Shown: positions 8,441-18,607, numbered from the stretch's first letter. The stretch: 64,000 nucleotides of DNA from Microbulbifer sp. THAF38 (GCF_009363535.1 NZ_CP045369.1:2491001-2555000); one strand, 5' to 3'. Numbers and translations are program-made. Notes: generated by a model from the letters alone, not told the origin.

Positions 8441-9674
8441 TGGCACCCCCAGCTTGCTGGGGTTGGAGTCCAGGCATTGCACCCTCATTTGCTGAGGCAG
8501 CGGCATCGGCGGGCAGGCTTTTACCCGGGCGGGGCTCCCCGGCAATCCTTACCGGCATGCCTTCGGTGACGGTGATCAGGCGAGTCGTTACCAAGGTTTC
8601 CCCACCGCTAAGGCCCCTGTCGAGCACAGCGAAGTCGCCGCTGGTATAAGCCACTTCAACAGGCTGAATACTGGTGCGGTTGTCACGTACTACCCAAACC
8701 TGATTGTCATCCTGCAAGGCGGTGAGCGGAATCCGCACCAGCGCCTCTTTACCCTGGGAGACGATTTCCACCCGCGCCAGATCATTGAGTAAAAGCTGCG
8801 GCTGAGAAGGGTCCATCACGGAGAGAGGATCCTCCAGCTCGACCAGCACCCGTGCCAGGCGCCCCTGCTCCTCCAATACCGGAATCACCCGCACAAACTC
8901 ACCCCGGCGGTAACTACCGGCGGGCCACTGGCTGCCGTATATGCGCACTTCCACGTCAGCGCTGTTTAATCGGTGTAACTGACTAGCGGGAACCTCAACG
9001 GCTATCTGGAAGCGGCTGGCGCTGGCCAAACTGTAGAGATTGACGCCGGGGGAGACACGATCCCCCACATCTACATTGCGCTCCACTACGAGAGCATCAA
9101 AGGGGGCTCGCACTTCTGTGAGACGCAGATTGCGCTGTGCCAAAGCCACCTCGGCTTCTGCCGCCTGCACCGCGGCCTCGGCCGCTGCCTTTTGGGGTTC
9201 ACGTAACACCAGTGCGCGGTCGGCATCGCCCAGGGCAGTTCCGAGCAGCTCGTACTCTTCCCGGGCCACCTGCTGTTGGCCCAACTCCTGCTGCAATTCC
9301 GCACGGCGCCCAGCCAGGGTGCTCTCGGCAGACTTCAGAGCCAATTGGTAGGGTTCGGAATCTATCCGTAACAACACCTTGCCCTTGGGCAAAACTGCAC
9401 CGGGCCCCAGGTCGTAGTCGAGCCACTCCACCTGCCCATCGACCAGGGGCTCTACCTCTGCCAATTCACGCGCGGTCACTTTCCCCAGAGCACTCAGGGT
9501 AATGGGGAAGCTTCCCTGTTCCGCAACGGCTACATCTACAGCTGGCGGTGGTACCTTGCGCTCTCCACGGGAGACTGTGGGCTTCTCCCGCATCATCCAG
9601 GCGGCAATCACAACGGCCAAAGCCAACAGGGCTACTGGTATGAGCAAGCGCGGATTGAACTTCTTCAACATCAA
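8433..9674 (-). CDS. RND efflux periplasmic adaptor (membrane fusion protein)
   Basis: A 413-residue adaptor linking the inner-membrane pump to the outer-membrane channel. An N-terminal hydrophobic anchor (LLIPVALLALAVVIAAWMM, about 10-28) is followed by a barrel-sandwich/lipoyl part (LSALGKVTARELAEVEPLVD), a helical hairpin rich in Ala/Glu/Gln (about 115-185), the returning half (LTEVRAPFDALVVERNVDVG) and beta-barrel domains. Its ATG overlaps the stop of the outer-membrane factor gene (ATGA) and its end overlaps the pump start, so the three are one tightly coupled operon. The C-terminal tail is Ala/Gly/Pro-rich and probably disordered. Confidence 0.92.
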   Translation of the reverse strand: MMLKKFNPRLLIPVALLALAVVIAAWMMREKPTVSRGERKVPPPAVDVAVAEQGSFPITLSALGKVTARELAEVEPLVDGQVEWLDYDLGPGAVLPKGKVLLRIDSEPYQLALKSAESTLAGRRAELQQELGQQQVAREEYELLGTALGDADRALVLREPQKAAAEAAVQAAEAEVALAQRNLRLTEVRAPFDALVVERNVDVGDRVSPGVNLYSLASASRFQIAVEVPASQLHRLNSADVEVRIYGSQWPAGSYRRGEFVRVIPVLEEQGRLARVLVELEDPLSVMDPSQPQLLLNDLARVEIVSQGKEALVRIPLTALQDDNQVWVVRDNRTSIQPVEVAYTSGDFAVLDRGLSGGETLVTTRLITVTEGMPVRIAGEPRPGKSLPADAAASANEGAMPGLQPQQAGGAND

Positions 9675-11107
9675 CTATTTCCCTCCAGGTACAGCTCCAG
9701 GTCTGCGGGCTCCGGTGCAGGCAGATCTTCCAGGGGCAACCCCCCGGAAAGTGCGCGATATAAAGTGACTCGGTTTTGCAGCAGCTGACGCTCGGCTGAT
9801 AACACCTCACGAGCCAGGCTCTGCTGTTCGGTGGTGGCCGTCAGCAGATTGAGAAAATCGACGGCGCCGCGGGTATAGGCCCGGTTGCGCCGCTGGACGA
9901 TCAAGTCGGACAAACGTTCCCGCTCACGCAGGTGTTCAAGCTCCTGACTCAAGGCGCGTTCACGGATCAGGGCCTGCTCAACTTCTGACAGCGCCTGATT
10001 CACCGTTTCGCGATACATCGCCCAGCGCTCCTGCAGGGCCGCATCCTGCTGTTGCCGTGCCGAACTGAGGGCGCCGCCATCGAAGATCACCCCTTCCAGG
10101 GAAGCGGCGATAGCGAGCAGCCAATTCTCGGTAATATCGCTGATCAGACTGGTACCGTTACTCGCCACTGCGGAGAGACTCAGTATCGGCAAGCGATCCG
10201 CCCAAGCTTGATCGGCCAGGTGGTAGTCCTGCACCAACTTGCGCTGAGCTTCCCGCACATCTGGGCGCCGCAGCAACAGTTGTGAGGGAATGCCGGTATC
10301 AGGCAGGGCTGGCAGAATGGGTAGACTCGCAACTTTGTGAATATATCCATCCAGCTGGCCTGGGTTGATACCCAGCAAGGTGGCCAGCTGCATCTCGAGT
10401 ATTTCAATATCTGCGCCGGCTTGTTCCAGCTCCTGTTCAGAGCGCTGTACCAGCTGGCGCTGCTGCAGCACATCGGCAGCAACGCTGACACCGCGAGCAA
10501 AGCGCGATTCCAGTACCTGCAGAGATTTGCGGTTGGTTTCCAGCTGCTCCTGCAGCAAGTCGCGCTGGCCCCACTGTTCACGCAACTGCAACCAGGTTGA
10601 AGACACCTCCGCGGCGAGGCTCAGGGAGGCAGTCTGCAGATTCTGTTGCTGGGCCTGAAGCCCCGCCTCGGCCGCACTGGCTCCGGCGCGCACGCGCCCC
10701 CAGAGATCCAGTTCATAACTGGCGGCAATCCGAGTGCTCCAGCTATTGCCCTCATTGGAAGGGTCGGTGAATTCCCCGGAAGAGTATCGCTGCTCGGTAT
10801 TTTCAATCTGGGCCGTCAATCTAGGCCACAGACCCGAGCGCGCCCCGCGGGCTACTGCTGAGGCCTGGCGTAAACGCCAGTAACTGGCCTGCAGATCCGG
10901 ATTGTCCTGCAGGGCCAGCTCAACCAGCTGGTCGAGCTGGGGGTCTTCAAACCCACGCCACCAGCGGATATCGGCTGCCACTGCGCCCGAGTCACTAAAT
11001 GCCTGCGGCAGGGACAAAATATCCTGCGGCTCGGCAGTCTCGATCGGCTGAGAGGAACAGCTGGCCAGCAGTGGAACACAAATTGCCAAAACACGGTAAA
11101 AGCCCAA
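9671..11107 (-). CDS. Outer-membrane efflux lipoprotein (OprM/NodT type)
   Basis: The TolC-like exit duct of the tripartite pump, 478 residues. The N-terminus has a short signal with lipobox LLASC (Cys about 17), consistent with outer-membrane lipidation. Two internally related halves follow with the family patterns WWRGFEDPQLDQLVELAL, NPDLQASYWRLRQA, RRPDVREAQRKL and VDFLNLLTATTEQQSLA. It is the first gene of the operon, so a promoter should lie in 11108-11421. The order channel-adaptor-pump is less common than adaptor-pump-channel but well known. Confidence 0.92.
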   Translation of the reverse strand: MGFYRVLAICVPLLASCSSQPIETAEPQDILSLPQAFSDSGAVAADIRWWRGFEDPQLDQLVELALQDNPDLQASYWRLRQASAVARGARSGLWPRLTAQIENTEQRYSSGEFTDPSNEGNSWSTRIAASYELDLWGRVRAGASAAEAGLQAQQQNLQTASLSLAAEVSSTWLQLREQWGQRDLLQEQLETNRKSLQVLESRFARGVSVAADVLQQRQLVQRSEQELEQAGADIEILEMQLATLLGINPGQLDGYIHKVASLPILPALPDTGIPSQLLLRRPDVREAQRKLVQDYHLADQAWADRLPILSLSAVASNGTSLISDITENWLLAIAASLEGVIFDGGALSSARQQQDAALQERWAMYRETVNQALSEVEQALIRERALSQELEHLRERERLSDLIVQRRNRAYTRGAVDFLNLLTATTEQQSLAREVLSAERQLLQNRVTLYRALSGGLPLEDLPAPEPADLELYLEGNS

Positions 11108-11421
11108 GGAAAATCACCGGAAAAGTATTTAAAAACAGGAAAAACAGAGAATTATTGCGCCCATTATCTTCCGACAAAAATAGCTCGCAAGGCGTTTTAC
11201 CCTTGTTTACACAGACACACTCCTAATAGCCTAAATTTTGCTGTCGATAGGAGTGCCCCGGCGCGGCTACTTAGGTATGATGCGCCACAATAAACTGAAT
11301 GGTCACCGGGATTTGTCGCGGGGCAATTGCCAATGCTCCAGTCAGAATCCGTCAGCTTTTTGCCGGACTGGCGACAAACTTTGGTGCCGATTAATAACGG
11401 AAGAAGTAGAAGAGACTAGCC
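11108..11421. other. Divergent intergenic region between the efflux operon and gcdH
   Basis: About 314 bases without a gene, carrying promoters for both directions. An 8-bp inverted repeat, TTTGTCGC at 11312-11319 and GCGACAAA at 11371-11378, is 51 bases apart and could be an operator pair or chance. The gcdH start has only a weak AGAAGAGA purine run upstream. No regulator gene is adjacent to either unit. Confidence 0.4.
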
Positions 11422-12606
11422 ATGAGTAAACATCAGCCACTCGCCCACTGGGACGATATCCTGCTGCTGGATCAGCAGTTGACCGACGAAGAGCGCATGG
11501 TGCGCGATGCCGCGCGCGAATACTGCCAGAACAAGCTGATGCCGAGGGTCCTGGAGGCCAACCGCCACGAGATCTTCGACCGTGAAATCATGAGCGAAAT
11601 GGGTGAGCTGGGCCTGCTGGGTTCCACCATCGAAGGCTATGGCTGTGCCGGTCTCAACTACGTTTCCTACGGTCTGGTGGCGCGTGAAGTTGAGCGCGTT
11701 GACTCCGGCTACCGCTCCGCCATGAGCGTGCAATCCAGCCTGGTGATGCACCCCATCTACGCCTACGGCAGCGAAGAGCAGAAGCAGAAATACCTTCCCA
11801 AGCTGGCCAGCGGTGAGTGGGTTGGCTGTTTCGGCCTGACCGAGCCGGATGCAGGCTCTGATCCTGGCGGTATGAAAACCCGCGCCAAGAAAGTGGACGG
11901 CGGCTACCGCATCAGCGGCGCCAAAATGTGGATTACCAACAGCCCCATCGCCGATGTCTTCGTGGTTTGGGCCAAAGACGATGACGACATCATTCGCGGC
12001 TTCATACTCGAGAAAGGTATGGAAGGCCTGACCGCACCGAAGATCGAGGGCAAGTTCTCCCTGCGTGCCTCCATCACCGGTGAGATCGTGATGGACAATG
12101 TCTTCGTTCCCGAAGAGAACAAGTTCCCGGAAATCGGCGGACTGCGCGGCCCATTCGGCTGCTTGAACCGCGCCCGCTACGGCATTTCCTGGGGCGCCAT
12201 GGGTGCCGGTGAATTCTGCTGGCACGCGGCCCGCCAGTACGGCCTGGACCGCAAACAGTTCAACCGCCCACTGGCACAAACCCAGCTGTTCCAGAAGAAG
12301 CTGGCCGATATGCAAACCGAAATTACCCTGGGTCTGCAGGCCTCCCTGCGCGTTGGCCGCATCATGGATGAGAACAAGCAGTTCGACCCCACCATGATCT
12401 CCCTGGTGAAGCGCAACAACTGCGGCAAGGCCCTGGATATCGCCCGCGTTTCCCGCGATATGCACGGCGGCAACGGCATCTCCGACGAGTTCCACGTGAT
12501 TCGCCACGTGATGAACCTGGAAGCGGTAAATACCTACGAGGGCACCCATGACGTACACGCCCTGATCTTGGGCCGCGCCCAAACCGGCCTGCAGGCGTTC
12601 GTTTAA
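11422..12606 (+). CDS. gcdH: Glutaryl-CoA dehydrogenase
   Basis: A cytosolic FAD enzyme that oxidises and decarboxylates glutaryl-CoA to crotonyl-CoA in lysine and tryptophan breakdown. The 394-residue sequence carries acyl-CoA dehydrogenase signatures [20 protein letters not shown] (about 134-153) and [17 protein letters not shown], plus features typical of GcdH such as [16 protein letters not shown] and a C-terminal [16 protein letters not shown] whose Glu373 is the expected catalytic base. The gene is codon-optimised and GC-rich compared with its downstream neighbour, suggesting high expression. It is transcribed alone. A truncated CaiB-type CoA-transferase at the window start could be its partner. 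Confidence 0.93.
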   Translation: MSKHQPLAHWDDILLLDQQLTDEERMVRDAAREYCQNKLMPRVLEANRHEIFDREIMSEMGELGLLGSTIEGYGCAGLNYVSYGLVAREVERVDSGYRSAMSVQSSLVMHPIYAYGSEEQKQKYLPKLASGEWVGCFGLTEPDAGSDPGGMKTRAKKVDGGYRISGAKMWITNSPIADVFVVWAKDDDDIIRGFILEKGMEGLTAPKIEGKFSLRASITGEIVMDNVFVPEENKFPEIGGLRGPFGCLNRARYGISWGAMGAGEFCWHAARQYGLDRKQFNRPLAQTQLFQKKLADMQTEITLGLQASLRVGRIMDENKQFDPTMISLVKRNNCGKALDIARVSRDMHGGNGISDEFHVIRHVMNLEAVNTYEGTHDVHALILGRAQTGLQAFV

Positions 12607-12615
12607 CGCCTCATC

Positions 12616-12652
12616 GGGCGCTACTCGCGGCAACACCCGCGGGTATGCGCCC
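12616..12652 (+). terminator. Imperfect hairpin after gcdH
   Basis: GGGCGC at 12616 pairs with GCGCCC at 12647, with an inner CGCGG/CCGCG stem. It begins nine bases after the gcdH stop, but only a short T-poor stretch follows. The hairpin lies in the gap between convergent genes. Confidence 0.45.
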
Positions 12653-12707
12653 TGCCCTATTAAACCGGCGGCTTTCCCTGAGCTCCCTAAAATTTTATTG
12701 CAAGACG

Positions 12708-13589
12708 TTACCCTTTGGCTTGCGCCTTTATCTCCTGCACATTGATCACGCAAAAGGCAATGCCTGCGAAAACCAACAGGGATGCCCACCACTCGATAGT
12801 ATCCATCGACTCACCTAAAAGTACCCAGGAGCCTATCAAGCCAAATACCGGAACCAGTAGCCCAAAGGGTGCAACAAAAGCAGCTGAATAACGTCGAATC
12901 AAATCGCCCCACCACATAAATCCAAGCAGAGTGATAAACAAACACTGATATAGAACCGCGCCCCATGCCAAAGGTGAAGCTTCAAGTAAAACCTTAAGCG
13001 GTCTTTGCGTTTCCATAAAATAAGATAATACGAATAGCGGGATTGGCGGCACCAGTGATGCCCAAATCATCAGATGCAGCAGGTTTACCCCCTTCATACT
13101 TTTCAGCAACATGTTCCCAATAGCCCAGGCCATTCCCGAAGCAATCAGAAGCACGAGCCCCATTGTGGTTGTCGCTCCATTTTCATCGGCGTGTAGAAAA
13201 AATATCGTGAAACCCACAGCGGCAACCAACAACCCTAACAACTGCTGCCGGCTAATTTTATCCCCAAAAAAATAAACGCTAAAAAGCAGGGTAAAAAGTA
13301 CCTGTGACTGCGCCAACAAACTGGCAACCCCAGATTGTGCATCGCTACGCAGAGCAAAATAAACCAAACCGGTATTGAGGAACTGAAGAAAAATTCCCGT
13401 CAAAAACACATTCATCACAGAGGTTTTCGGAAACGGGAAAAAAATGATAAGTGGCACACCCACCAATGAAAACCTCAGGGCGGTCAGCAACAATGGAGGG
13501 ATATCATTGATCGCAAATTTAACAATTGGGTAAGCCATGCCAATGATAAATACACAAGCTAGCGCTTTTAGGATGCTATAAATTGGCAT
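12708..13589 (-). CDS. EamA/DMT-superfamily transporter
   Basis: A 293-residue inner-membrane protein with ten predicted hydrophobic helices in two EamA repeats (first about 5-135, second about 150-283). Signatures include GMAYPIVKFAINDIPPLLLT with RFSLVGVPL, and GLLVPVFGLIGSWVLLGE near the end. Relatives export amino acids or metabolites, but the substrate cannot be inferred. The gene is visibly richer in A/T than gcdH and the downstream TRIC gene, with many AAA and AAT codons, so it may have been acquired. It is transcribed alone, convergent to gcdH. Confidence 0.88.
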   Translation of the reverse strand: MPIYSILKALACVFIIGMAYPIVKFAINDIPPLLLTALRFSLVGVPLIIFFPFPKTSVMNVFLTGIFLQFLNTGLVYFALRSDAQSGVASLLAQSQVLFTLLFSVYFFGDKISRQQLLGLLVAAVGFTIFFLHADENGATTTMGLVLLIASGMAWAIGNMLLKSMKGVNLLHLMIWASLVPPIPLFVLSYFMETQRPLKVLLEASPLAWGAVLYQCLFITLLGFMWWGDLIRRYSAAFVAPFGLLVPVFGLIGSWVLLGESMDTIEWWASLLVFAGIAFCVINVQEIKAQAKG

Positions 13590-13984
13590 AGTGGATACTT
13601 GGCTTCAGATATTTATCACTCACTGTTTCTGTCCCAGCCCCCATCAACCTCCAGGGTTTTACCCCTTGGATGTGGCAGCATTCAATAACACCTGTCGGCA
13701 GGGTCAATTTTCCATCAAATCCCTTAAAATCCTTTTTTTTACTTTTTACGGCGCGTATAAGATTCGCTGGGCAAACCTGCCATGGTTAATCAGACAAAAG
13801 CTGGCTCCATGCTCTGCCAAGCTCACAGAGTGCTAAAGGGACTCTCTCCTGTGGCCAGCAGCCATAAATAGGCTGCCAATTGCACCGCCTCACACTTCTT
13901 ACTGGCGGCCAAGTAGCCGACTCCCTTTGCGTAAATAGAAGTGCTATTCTCCCCTGCCCGCCAATCTCTGGATGTAACAATGAT
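13590..13984. other. Intergenic region upstream of the TRIC gene
   Basis: About 395 bases with no convincing gene. An 81-codon forward frame here has no family pattern. A 6-bp hairpin with a seven-base loop (GCAGCC at 13858, GGCTGC at 13871) is the only structure seen. Promoters for EamA (leftward) and the TRIC gene (rightward) must lie here. Confidence 0.35.
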
Positions 13985-14602
13985 ATGGATGAGCTGCTGC
14001 ATTGGTTCGACTTGATCGGTATTGCAGTCTTTGCCTTTAGTGGTGTACTCGCTGCAGGCCACAAGCAGATGGATTTGTTTGGCGCAGTAGTGCTCGCCTG
14101 TGTCACCTCCACGGGAGGGGGAACCATTCGGGACATCATCCTCAATATTCCCGTGTTTTGGCTGCAAGACACCTACTATTTGTGGATCGCTGTCACCACC
14201 GGTGTAGTCAGTTTTTACCTGATACGCTATTTACAAGTGCCCATGCGCCTACTGATGATAGCGGACGCCATTGGCCTCGCAGTATTTGTCGTGATCGGCA
14301 CACAGAAGGGTTTAGAGCTGGGTTACTCCGCCACTATTGCCATCGTAATGGGAATGATGACCGGTACTTTCGGCGGTGTAATTCGCGATGTTCTCTCCGG
14401 GGATATTCCACTGCTTCTGCGCCGAGAGATCTATGCCACTGCGGCCCTCACCGGCGCCGCCGTACTGGTTGCCCTCGATGCCAGTGGCAAATTGCCGGGG
14501 GACTTGGTGGTGGCTATAGCCGTGCTGGTTACCTTGGCAATCCGCCTGGCAGCTCTGAAGTGGAACCTCTCCGCACCCATTGCGCGATTCGGTAACCATT
14601 GA
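13985..14602 (+). CDS. TRIC-family (YicG-type) channel protein
   Basis: A 205-residue protein with seven hydrophobic helices and two UPF0126/TRIC repeats. The repeated signatures are FSGVLAAGHKQMDLFG, TSTGGGTIRDIIL and TGTFGGVIRDVLSGDIPLLL. Bacterial homologues form trimeric cation-selective channels in the inner membrane; some have been tied to glycine transport. A longer frame begins at 13880, but the family starts at MDELLHWFDLIGIAVFAFSG, so the ATG at 13985 is preferred and gives the usual family length. The next gene begins 52 bases downstream. Confidence 0.9.
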   Translation: MDELLHWFDLIGIAVFAFSGVLAAGHKQMDLFGAVVLACVTSTGGGTIRDIILNIPVFWLQDTYYLWIAVTTGVVSFYLIRYLQVPMRLLMIADAIGLAVFVVIGTQKGLELGYSATIAIVMGMMTGTFGGVIRDVLSGDIPLLLRREIYATAALTGAAVLVALDASGKLPGDLVVAIAVLVTLAIRLAALKWNLSAPIARFGNH

Positions 14603-14654
14603 GCGGCACAGCCCACAGAACCTAGAACTTTTTTTGCCCACAGGAAGACACTTA

Positions 14655-16313
14655 GTGCGAAATCTCCGCCCACTGACCGCCTGCATCATATTCATCAGCT
14701 TACTGATGAGCGCCTGTGATCGGTCTGAGCAGGGGGCAACCCCCACGGTGAAAAAGCCCAGGAGCTATACCCACCTATATCCCAGGTCCTGCTGGTTTAA
14801 AACCGACGACAGTTGGCCCGCTACCCAGTGCTACATGATGGAAGTGCCGGAGGATTACGCCCACCCCACCAGGCGAAAAATTCGCTTCCCGGTAATTCGC
14901 TTTCGTGCCAATCATCCAGCCCCCAATAAGGCACCACTACTACACCTCGGGGCCGGTGGCCCCGGCGCCAGCATGGGGTTGGAGCCGGAAAACGCCAGCG
15001 ACTGGTTGTGGTTGAACTACGCCGCGATGACTGTTGAAGACGGCCGCGATTTAATCGTGATCGATCCACGCGGCACCGGCATGGCGCGACCGCGCCTCAC
15101 CTGCAGCGAGTTTATCGAGGACGCGCAGACGGCTTTCCAGCGCAACCTCTCCCCGGAAGAGGAGGCGCGTGTTTTCGCTTTCAGTATGGAGCGCTGCTAC
15201 AGTCGTTTGAGTAAGGGCGCGGATATGGCGCAGTACAACAGCTCGGTGATTGCTCGGGATGTGGAAGAGCTGCGCAAGCTGTTGAAAATCGATAAGCTCG
15301 ACCTCTATGGCGTTTCCTACTCTTCCCGCTACGCCCTCACTTATGCGCGGGATTTCCCCGATTCAACCCGCGCCCTGGTGCTCAACAGCGCGGTCTTCCC
15401 GAATATCGCCTATACCCAACAACTTGCTCAGGATTCACTGGCGGCTTACGAGCGCGGCCTCAAGCACTGTATTGAGGATGAAAAATGTAACAGCCGCTAC
15501 CCGGATCTGCGCCGGCGCCTGGAGAACCTGGTGCAAACCCTCGATGAGAAACCGCGCACGGTTTCTATCAAGCACCGCTATTCGAATCAGCCCTACCCGT
15601 TTGTGCTCACGGGCCAACGCCTGCTGAGGGTGCTGTTCCAGGCTTTGTACAACGAGAATTTTTACAGTGAACTGCCAAAGCTGATTGAGGGGCTGGAGAA
15701 CAGTGGCGACGAGGGCCTGAAGCCCGCGCAAAAAGCCATTGGACACTTTATGGAAATCGTACTGGACCCCTACTTTGGCGACGCGGCCGGGGTCAGCCAC
15801 TTCTGCTACGAGGAAGCGCCCTTTGTCGATTTCGACCAAGCCCGCGAGAGCGCCGAGGGCACCGGCATACTCGGCGGCGCTGTGCGCTCAGACCTGAAGT
15901 TGCTGCAACTGCAATGCCGAATCTGGGCGATCCCCGCCGCACCACTGCTGGAATCCCAGCCCATTGCCACTCCCGCTCCAGTGATGGTGTTACACGGTGG
16001 GCTCGATCCGGTTTTGTCCGCGGAGGATGTAGATATAGCGCGCAAAGCGCTGCCCAATCACCAATGGCTGCTATTCCCTCAATTGGCTCACGACATTATT
16101 TCTGCCAGCAGCTGCGCAGAAAAGGCGGCGGCGCGCTTTCTCGACAACCCAGAAAGCGACCAGACAGAACCCACCAAAGACTGCCGCAAGCAGGAACTGG
16201 CAGACCAGATCCAGGAAGAGCAGGAAGAGCGGAAGGAACAAGAGGAGCAAAGCCAAGGTGGTGAAACGGAGGCCCCCTCCACGGGCATACCAGCTCTGGA
16301 AAGCGAACCCTAA
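14655..16313 (+). CDS. Lipoprotein alpha/beta-hydrolase, tripeptidyl-aminopeptidase-like
   Basis: A putative secreted peptidase of the TAP/S33 group. With the GTG start at 14655, preceded by AGGAAG at good spacing, the protein has 552 residues and begins with a lipoprotein signal ending LLMSAC. The alpha/beta-hydrolase core shows the oxyanion region LHLGAGGPGASMG, IDPRGTGMARP, the nucleophile elbow YGVSYSSRYAL (Ser221), Asp451 in HGGLDPVL and His479 in LAHDI. The GxSxS elbow differs from the usual GGSYG. The last 50 residues are a Glu/Gln/Lys-rich tail, probably disordered. An upstream ATG at 14580 is in frame but would overlap the TRIC gene and bury the signal peptide. Confidence 0.83.
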   Translation: MRNLRPLTACIIFISLLMSACDRSEQGATPTVKKPRSYTHLYPRSCWFKTDDSWPATQCYMMEVPEDYAHPTRRKIRFPVIRFRANHPAPNKAPLLHLGAGGPGASMGLEPENASDWLWLNYAAMTVEDGRDLIVIDPRGTGMARPRLTCSEFIEDAQTAFQRNLSPEEEARVFAFSMERCYSRLSKGADMAQYNSSVIARDVEELRKLLKIDKLDLYGVSYSSRYALTYARDFPDSTRALVLNSAVFPNIAYTQQLAQDSLAAYERGLKHCIEDEKCNSRYPDLRRRLENLVQTLDEKPRTVSIKHRYSNQPYPFVLTGQRLLRVLFQALYNENFYSELPKLIEGLENSGDEGLKPAQKAIGHFMEIVLDPYFGDAAGVSHFCYEEAPFVDFDQARESAEGTGILGGAVRSDLKLLQLQCRIWAIPAAPLLESQPIATPAPVMVLHGGLDPVLSAEDVDIARKALPNHQWLLFPQLAHDIISASSCAEKAAARFLDNPESDQTEPTKDCRKQELADQIQEEQEERKEQEEQSQGGETEAPSTGIPALESEP

Positions 16314-16348
16314 ACGATTGGCGTCATTGGACGACAACAGGAATCAAC

Positions 16349-17188
16349 ATGGACCGAATGCACAGCGCTTCGCTCATTGAAGTAAAGGATCTCCAAAAAC
16401 AGATTGACGACGAGGCGGTGGTCATCCTGGACTGCCGCTATGATCTCGCCGACAAGGAAAGCGGAGCCCAAGCCTATGCAGCGGGGCATATTCCCGGAGC
16501 CCACTACGCCAGCCTGCACCGGGATCTGTCCGCCCCCACACACCAGTTTGGCGGGCGTCATCCCATGCCCAACAGCGCACAGTTCCAGCAATTCGCCCGC
16601 AAGTTGGGTATCAACACCGATACGCCAGTGGTTGTCTACGACGATAACCGCCTGGGCTTTGCTGCGCGCGCCTGGTTCCTGTTTTACTTTTTCGGCCACA
16701 CAAATATCCAGGTTCTCAATGGAGGCCTGCGTGCATGGCTCGACGCCGGTCTGGCCTTAGAGAGCGGTGAATCGGAAGCCGCACCGGAAGGCAATTTCAG
16801 TGCAAGGCCAAAAGACAATCTGCTGGTGCACTACGAGACCCTTAAAACCTCTCTGGGCGATGCGCCTTGGCAGCTGGTAGACGCCCGAGATACAGATCGC
16901 TTTGCCGGCAAACACGAACCCATAGATCCCATCGCGGGCCATATCCCCAGCGCCATCAACCAACCCTGGCGGGAAATGACCGACGAGAAAGGCAAAGTGA
17001 AGTCGCCTGCGGCACTCCAAGCTATTTGGGATTCCCACTCAGATGGACGACCCATTCTGAATTACTGCGGTTCAGGGGTGACGGCCTGTGTAAACTACTT
17101 TGCTCAACAGCTGGCCGGACGCCGGGACTCCCTACTCTATCCAGGGAGCTGGAGCGATTGGTGCGCACATCAGCGGCAAAGCAAATAA
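16349..17188 (+). CDS. sseA: 3-mercaptopyruvate sulfurtransferase
   Basis: It transfers sulfur from 3-mercaptopyruvate to thiophilic acceptors. The 279 residues form two rhodanese domains (about 1-135 and 150-279). The active loop CGSGVTA with Cys240 is the form typical of mercaptopyruvate enzymes, whereas thiosulfate sulfurtransferases have CRKGVTA. The N-terminal domain holds LDCRYDLADKESGAQAYAAGHIPGA and NGGLRAWLDAG. The gene sits 35 bases after the hydrolase and may be co-transcribed. It converges on msrA. Confidence 0.9.
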   Translation: MDRMHSASLIEVKDLQKQIDDEAVVILDCRYDLADKESGAQAYAAGHIPGAHYASLHRDLSAPTHQFGGRHPMPNSAQFQQFARKLGINTDTPVVVYDDNRLGFAARAWFLFYFFGHTNIQVLNGGLRAWLDAGLALESGESEAAPEGNFSARPKDNLLVHYETLKTSLGDAPWQLVDARDTDRFAGKHEPIDPIAGHIPSAINQPWREMTDEKGKVKSPAALQAIWDSHSDGRPILNYCGSGVTACVNYFAQQLAGRRDSLLYPGSWSDWCAHQRQSK

Positions 17189-17220
17189 GGGGCTAGGAAG
17201 AATCTAGTCAGGGGGATCAA

Positions 17221-17242
17221 GGGGGCTGTGATTTCCGCCCCC
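17221..17242. terminator. Hairpin between convergent sseA and msrA
   Basis: GGGGGC (17221) pairs with GCCCCC (17237) around a ten-base loop. It is placed between the sseA and msrA stops and could serve either gene. No long T run follows on either strand. Confidence 0.4.
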
Positions 17243-17260
17243 ACGGATCAGCCGAGCGCC

Positions 17261-17884
17261 TTAATCGTGCATGGGATTACGCAGTATCGGGCAAACGGCT
17301 TCTTTGTTTTTCGCCATATATTGCTGGTGGTATTCCTCGGCGTAATAAAATGGCTGGGCCATGCTAATTTCGGTAGTCACCTCACCGCGCTGCTTTTCAT
17401 TGAGGGCCGCTTGTATGGCTTCCCTGCTTGCTTCCGCTTCTTTCTTCTGCCCTTCGTGGGTACAGAAAATACAGGAGCGGTACTGGGAGCCGATATCATT
17501 GCCCTGGCGCATGCCCTGGGTGGGATCATGCATATCCCAAAATGTTTTCAGTAACTCTGCATAGCTGACCTTCTTCGGGTCAAACACCACCTTAACCACC
17601 TCGGCATGTCCCGTGCGGCCACTACACACCTCATCGTAATTTGGGTTCTCGGTGGCGCCATCGGTATAACCCACTGCGGTGGCATAGACGCCATTAATTT
17701 CCCAGAACAGTCGCTCCGCACCCCAGAAGCAGCCCATGCCAAATAATGCGACCTCCATGCCCTCGGGGAATGGCTCCTGAATGGGATTGCCGTTGACATA
17801 ATGGACGCCGGTGATTTCCATCGGCTGTGGTCGGCCGGGCAAAATCTGATCCGCATCCGGAATCTGGAATTTGTCGTATTGCAT
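17261..17884 (-). CDS. msrA: Peptide-methionine (S)-S-oxide reductase
   Basis: It repairs oxidised methionine residues in proteins using thioredoxin. The catalytic motif [11 protein letters not shown] places the nucleophilic Cys at 52, and the rest follows the family ([33 protein letters not shown], broken here by natural sequence, and [20 protein letters not shown]). At 207 residues it is of the longer MsrA type, with an N-terminal extension of about 45 residues. No signal peptide is seen, so it is cytosolic. It is transcribed alone and divergent from the J-domain gene. Confidence 0.95.
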   Translation of the reverse strand: MQYDKFQIPDADQILPGRPQPMEITGVHYVNGNPIQEPFPEGMEVALFGMGCFWGAERLFWEINGVYATAVGYTDGATENPNYDEVCSGRTGHAEVVKVVFDPKKVSYAELLKTFWDMHDPTQGMRQGNDIGSQYRSCIFCTHEGQKKEAEASREAIQAALNEKQRGEVTTEISMAQPFYYAEEYHQQYMAKNKEAVCPILRNPMHD

Positions 17885-18058
17885 ACTGTTATCTCAAGTG
17901 CTGAAATTTTCTTCAAACAGGATAGCTACAAGCCATCATTCCGCCCAGAGTTTGGAAGGGCTTGAGGCGAGCCATGGTAACCTGACAATCCATGGGATCG
18001 GAAAGATATTTAAGCCCTGGACACAAACTTGGCAAGTTCAGAATCTAAGGAGCCGCCA

Positions 18059-18586
18059 TTGGCACGTTTAATTCTTCTAATACTGATTGTTATCGGCGTC
18101 TGGTATGCCTGGCAGAAAATCAAAGCCAGTTCAAAGGGCGATAAACGCAAACAGATTTTCTTTATCACGCTAATGGGGGCGGCGGCGGTTGTCGTACTGT
18201 TGGCGATTAGTGGACGGCTACATTGGGTCGGCGCCACAGTATTGCTGATCTTGCCGGTATTGGGGCGCCTGCTCAATCAACTCACGCGCCTGATGCCCTG
18301 GCTGGCCCCCCTATTTGAGCGTTACGCACGCAACCGGCAAAACCCGAATCCACAACAAGAACAGGAAACTCAGCAGGAACATAAAACCACACAGACCGAC
18401 CAGGGGCCGCCATTAAGTGAACATGAAGCGCGGCGGATTTTGGGCGTCGGCGCCAAGGCCGGGCGGGATGAAATTATCGGTGCGCACCGCAAACTTATCC
18501 AAAAATTGCACCCGGATCGCGGTGGTAACGACTACCTGGCGTCGCGGGTAAATGCCGCCAAGGAATTGCTGCTGCGCACGCTCTAA
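18059..18586 (+). CDS. Membrane-anchored J-domain protein
   Basis: Starting from the TTG at 18059, which has AAGGAG six bases upstream, this is a 175-residue protein. It opens with a membrane helix ([15 protein letters not shown]), continues with a second and third hydrophobic segment (about 32-75), a Gln/Asn/Thr-rich linker (about 92-117) and a C-terminal J domain with HPD at 151-153 ([13 protein letters not shown]). J domains stimulate DnaK, so this one probably recruits DnaK to the membrane. The C-terminal position of the J domain matches the DjlA/TIM14-like layout. A second TTG at 18029 is in frame but lacks a ribosome site. Confidence 0.8.
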   Translation: MARLILLILIVIGVWYAWQKIKASSKGDKRKQIFFITLMGAAAVVVLLAISGRLHWVGATVLLILPVLGRLLNQLTRLMPWLAPLFERYARNRQNPNPQQEQETQQEHKTTQTDQGPPLSEHEARRILGVGAKAGRDEIIGAHRKLIQKLHPDRGGNDYLASRVNAAKELLLRTL

Positions 18587-18607
18587 TCTTCAGCCCTTTT
18601 CAGAGCT

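Noticed and set aside
13591..13836. 81-codon frame upstream of the TRIC gene
   Set aside because: Low-quality sequence rich in Phe, Pro and Cys, no ribosome site, likely chance.
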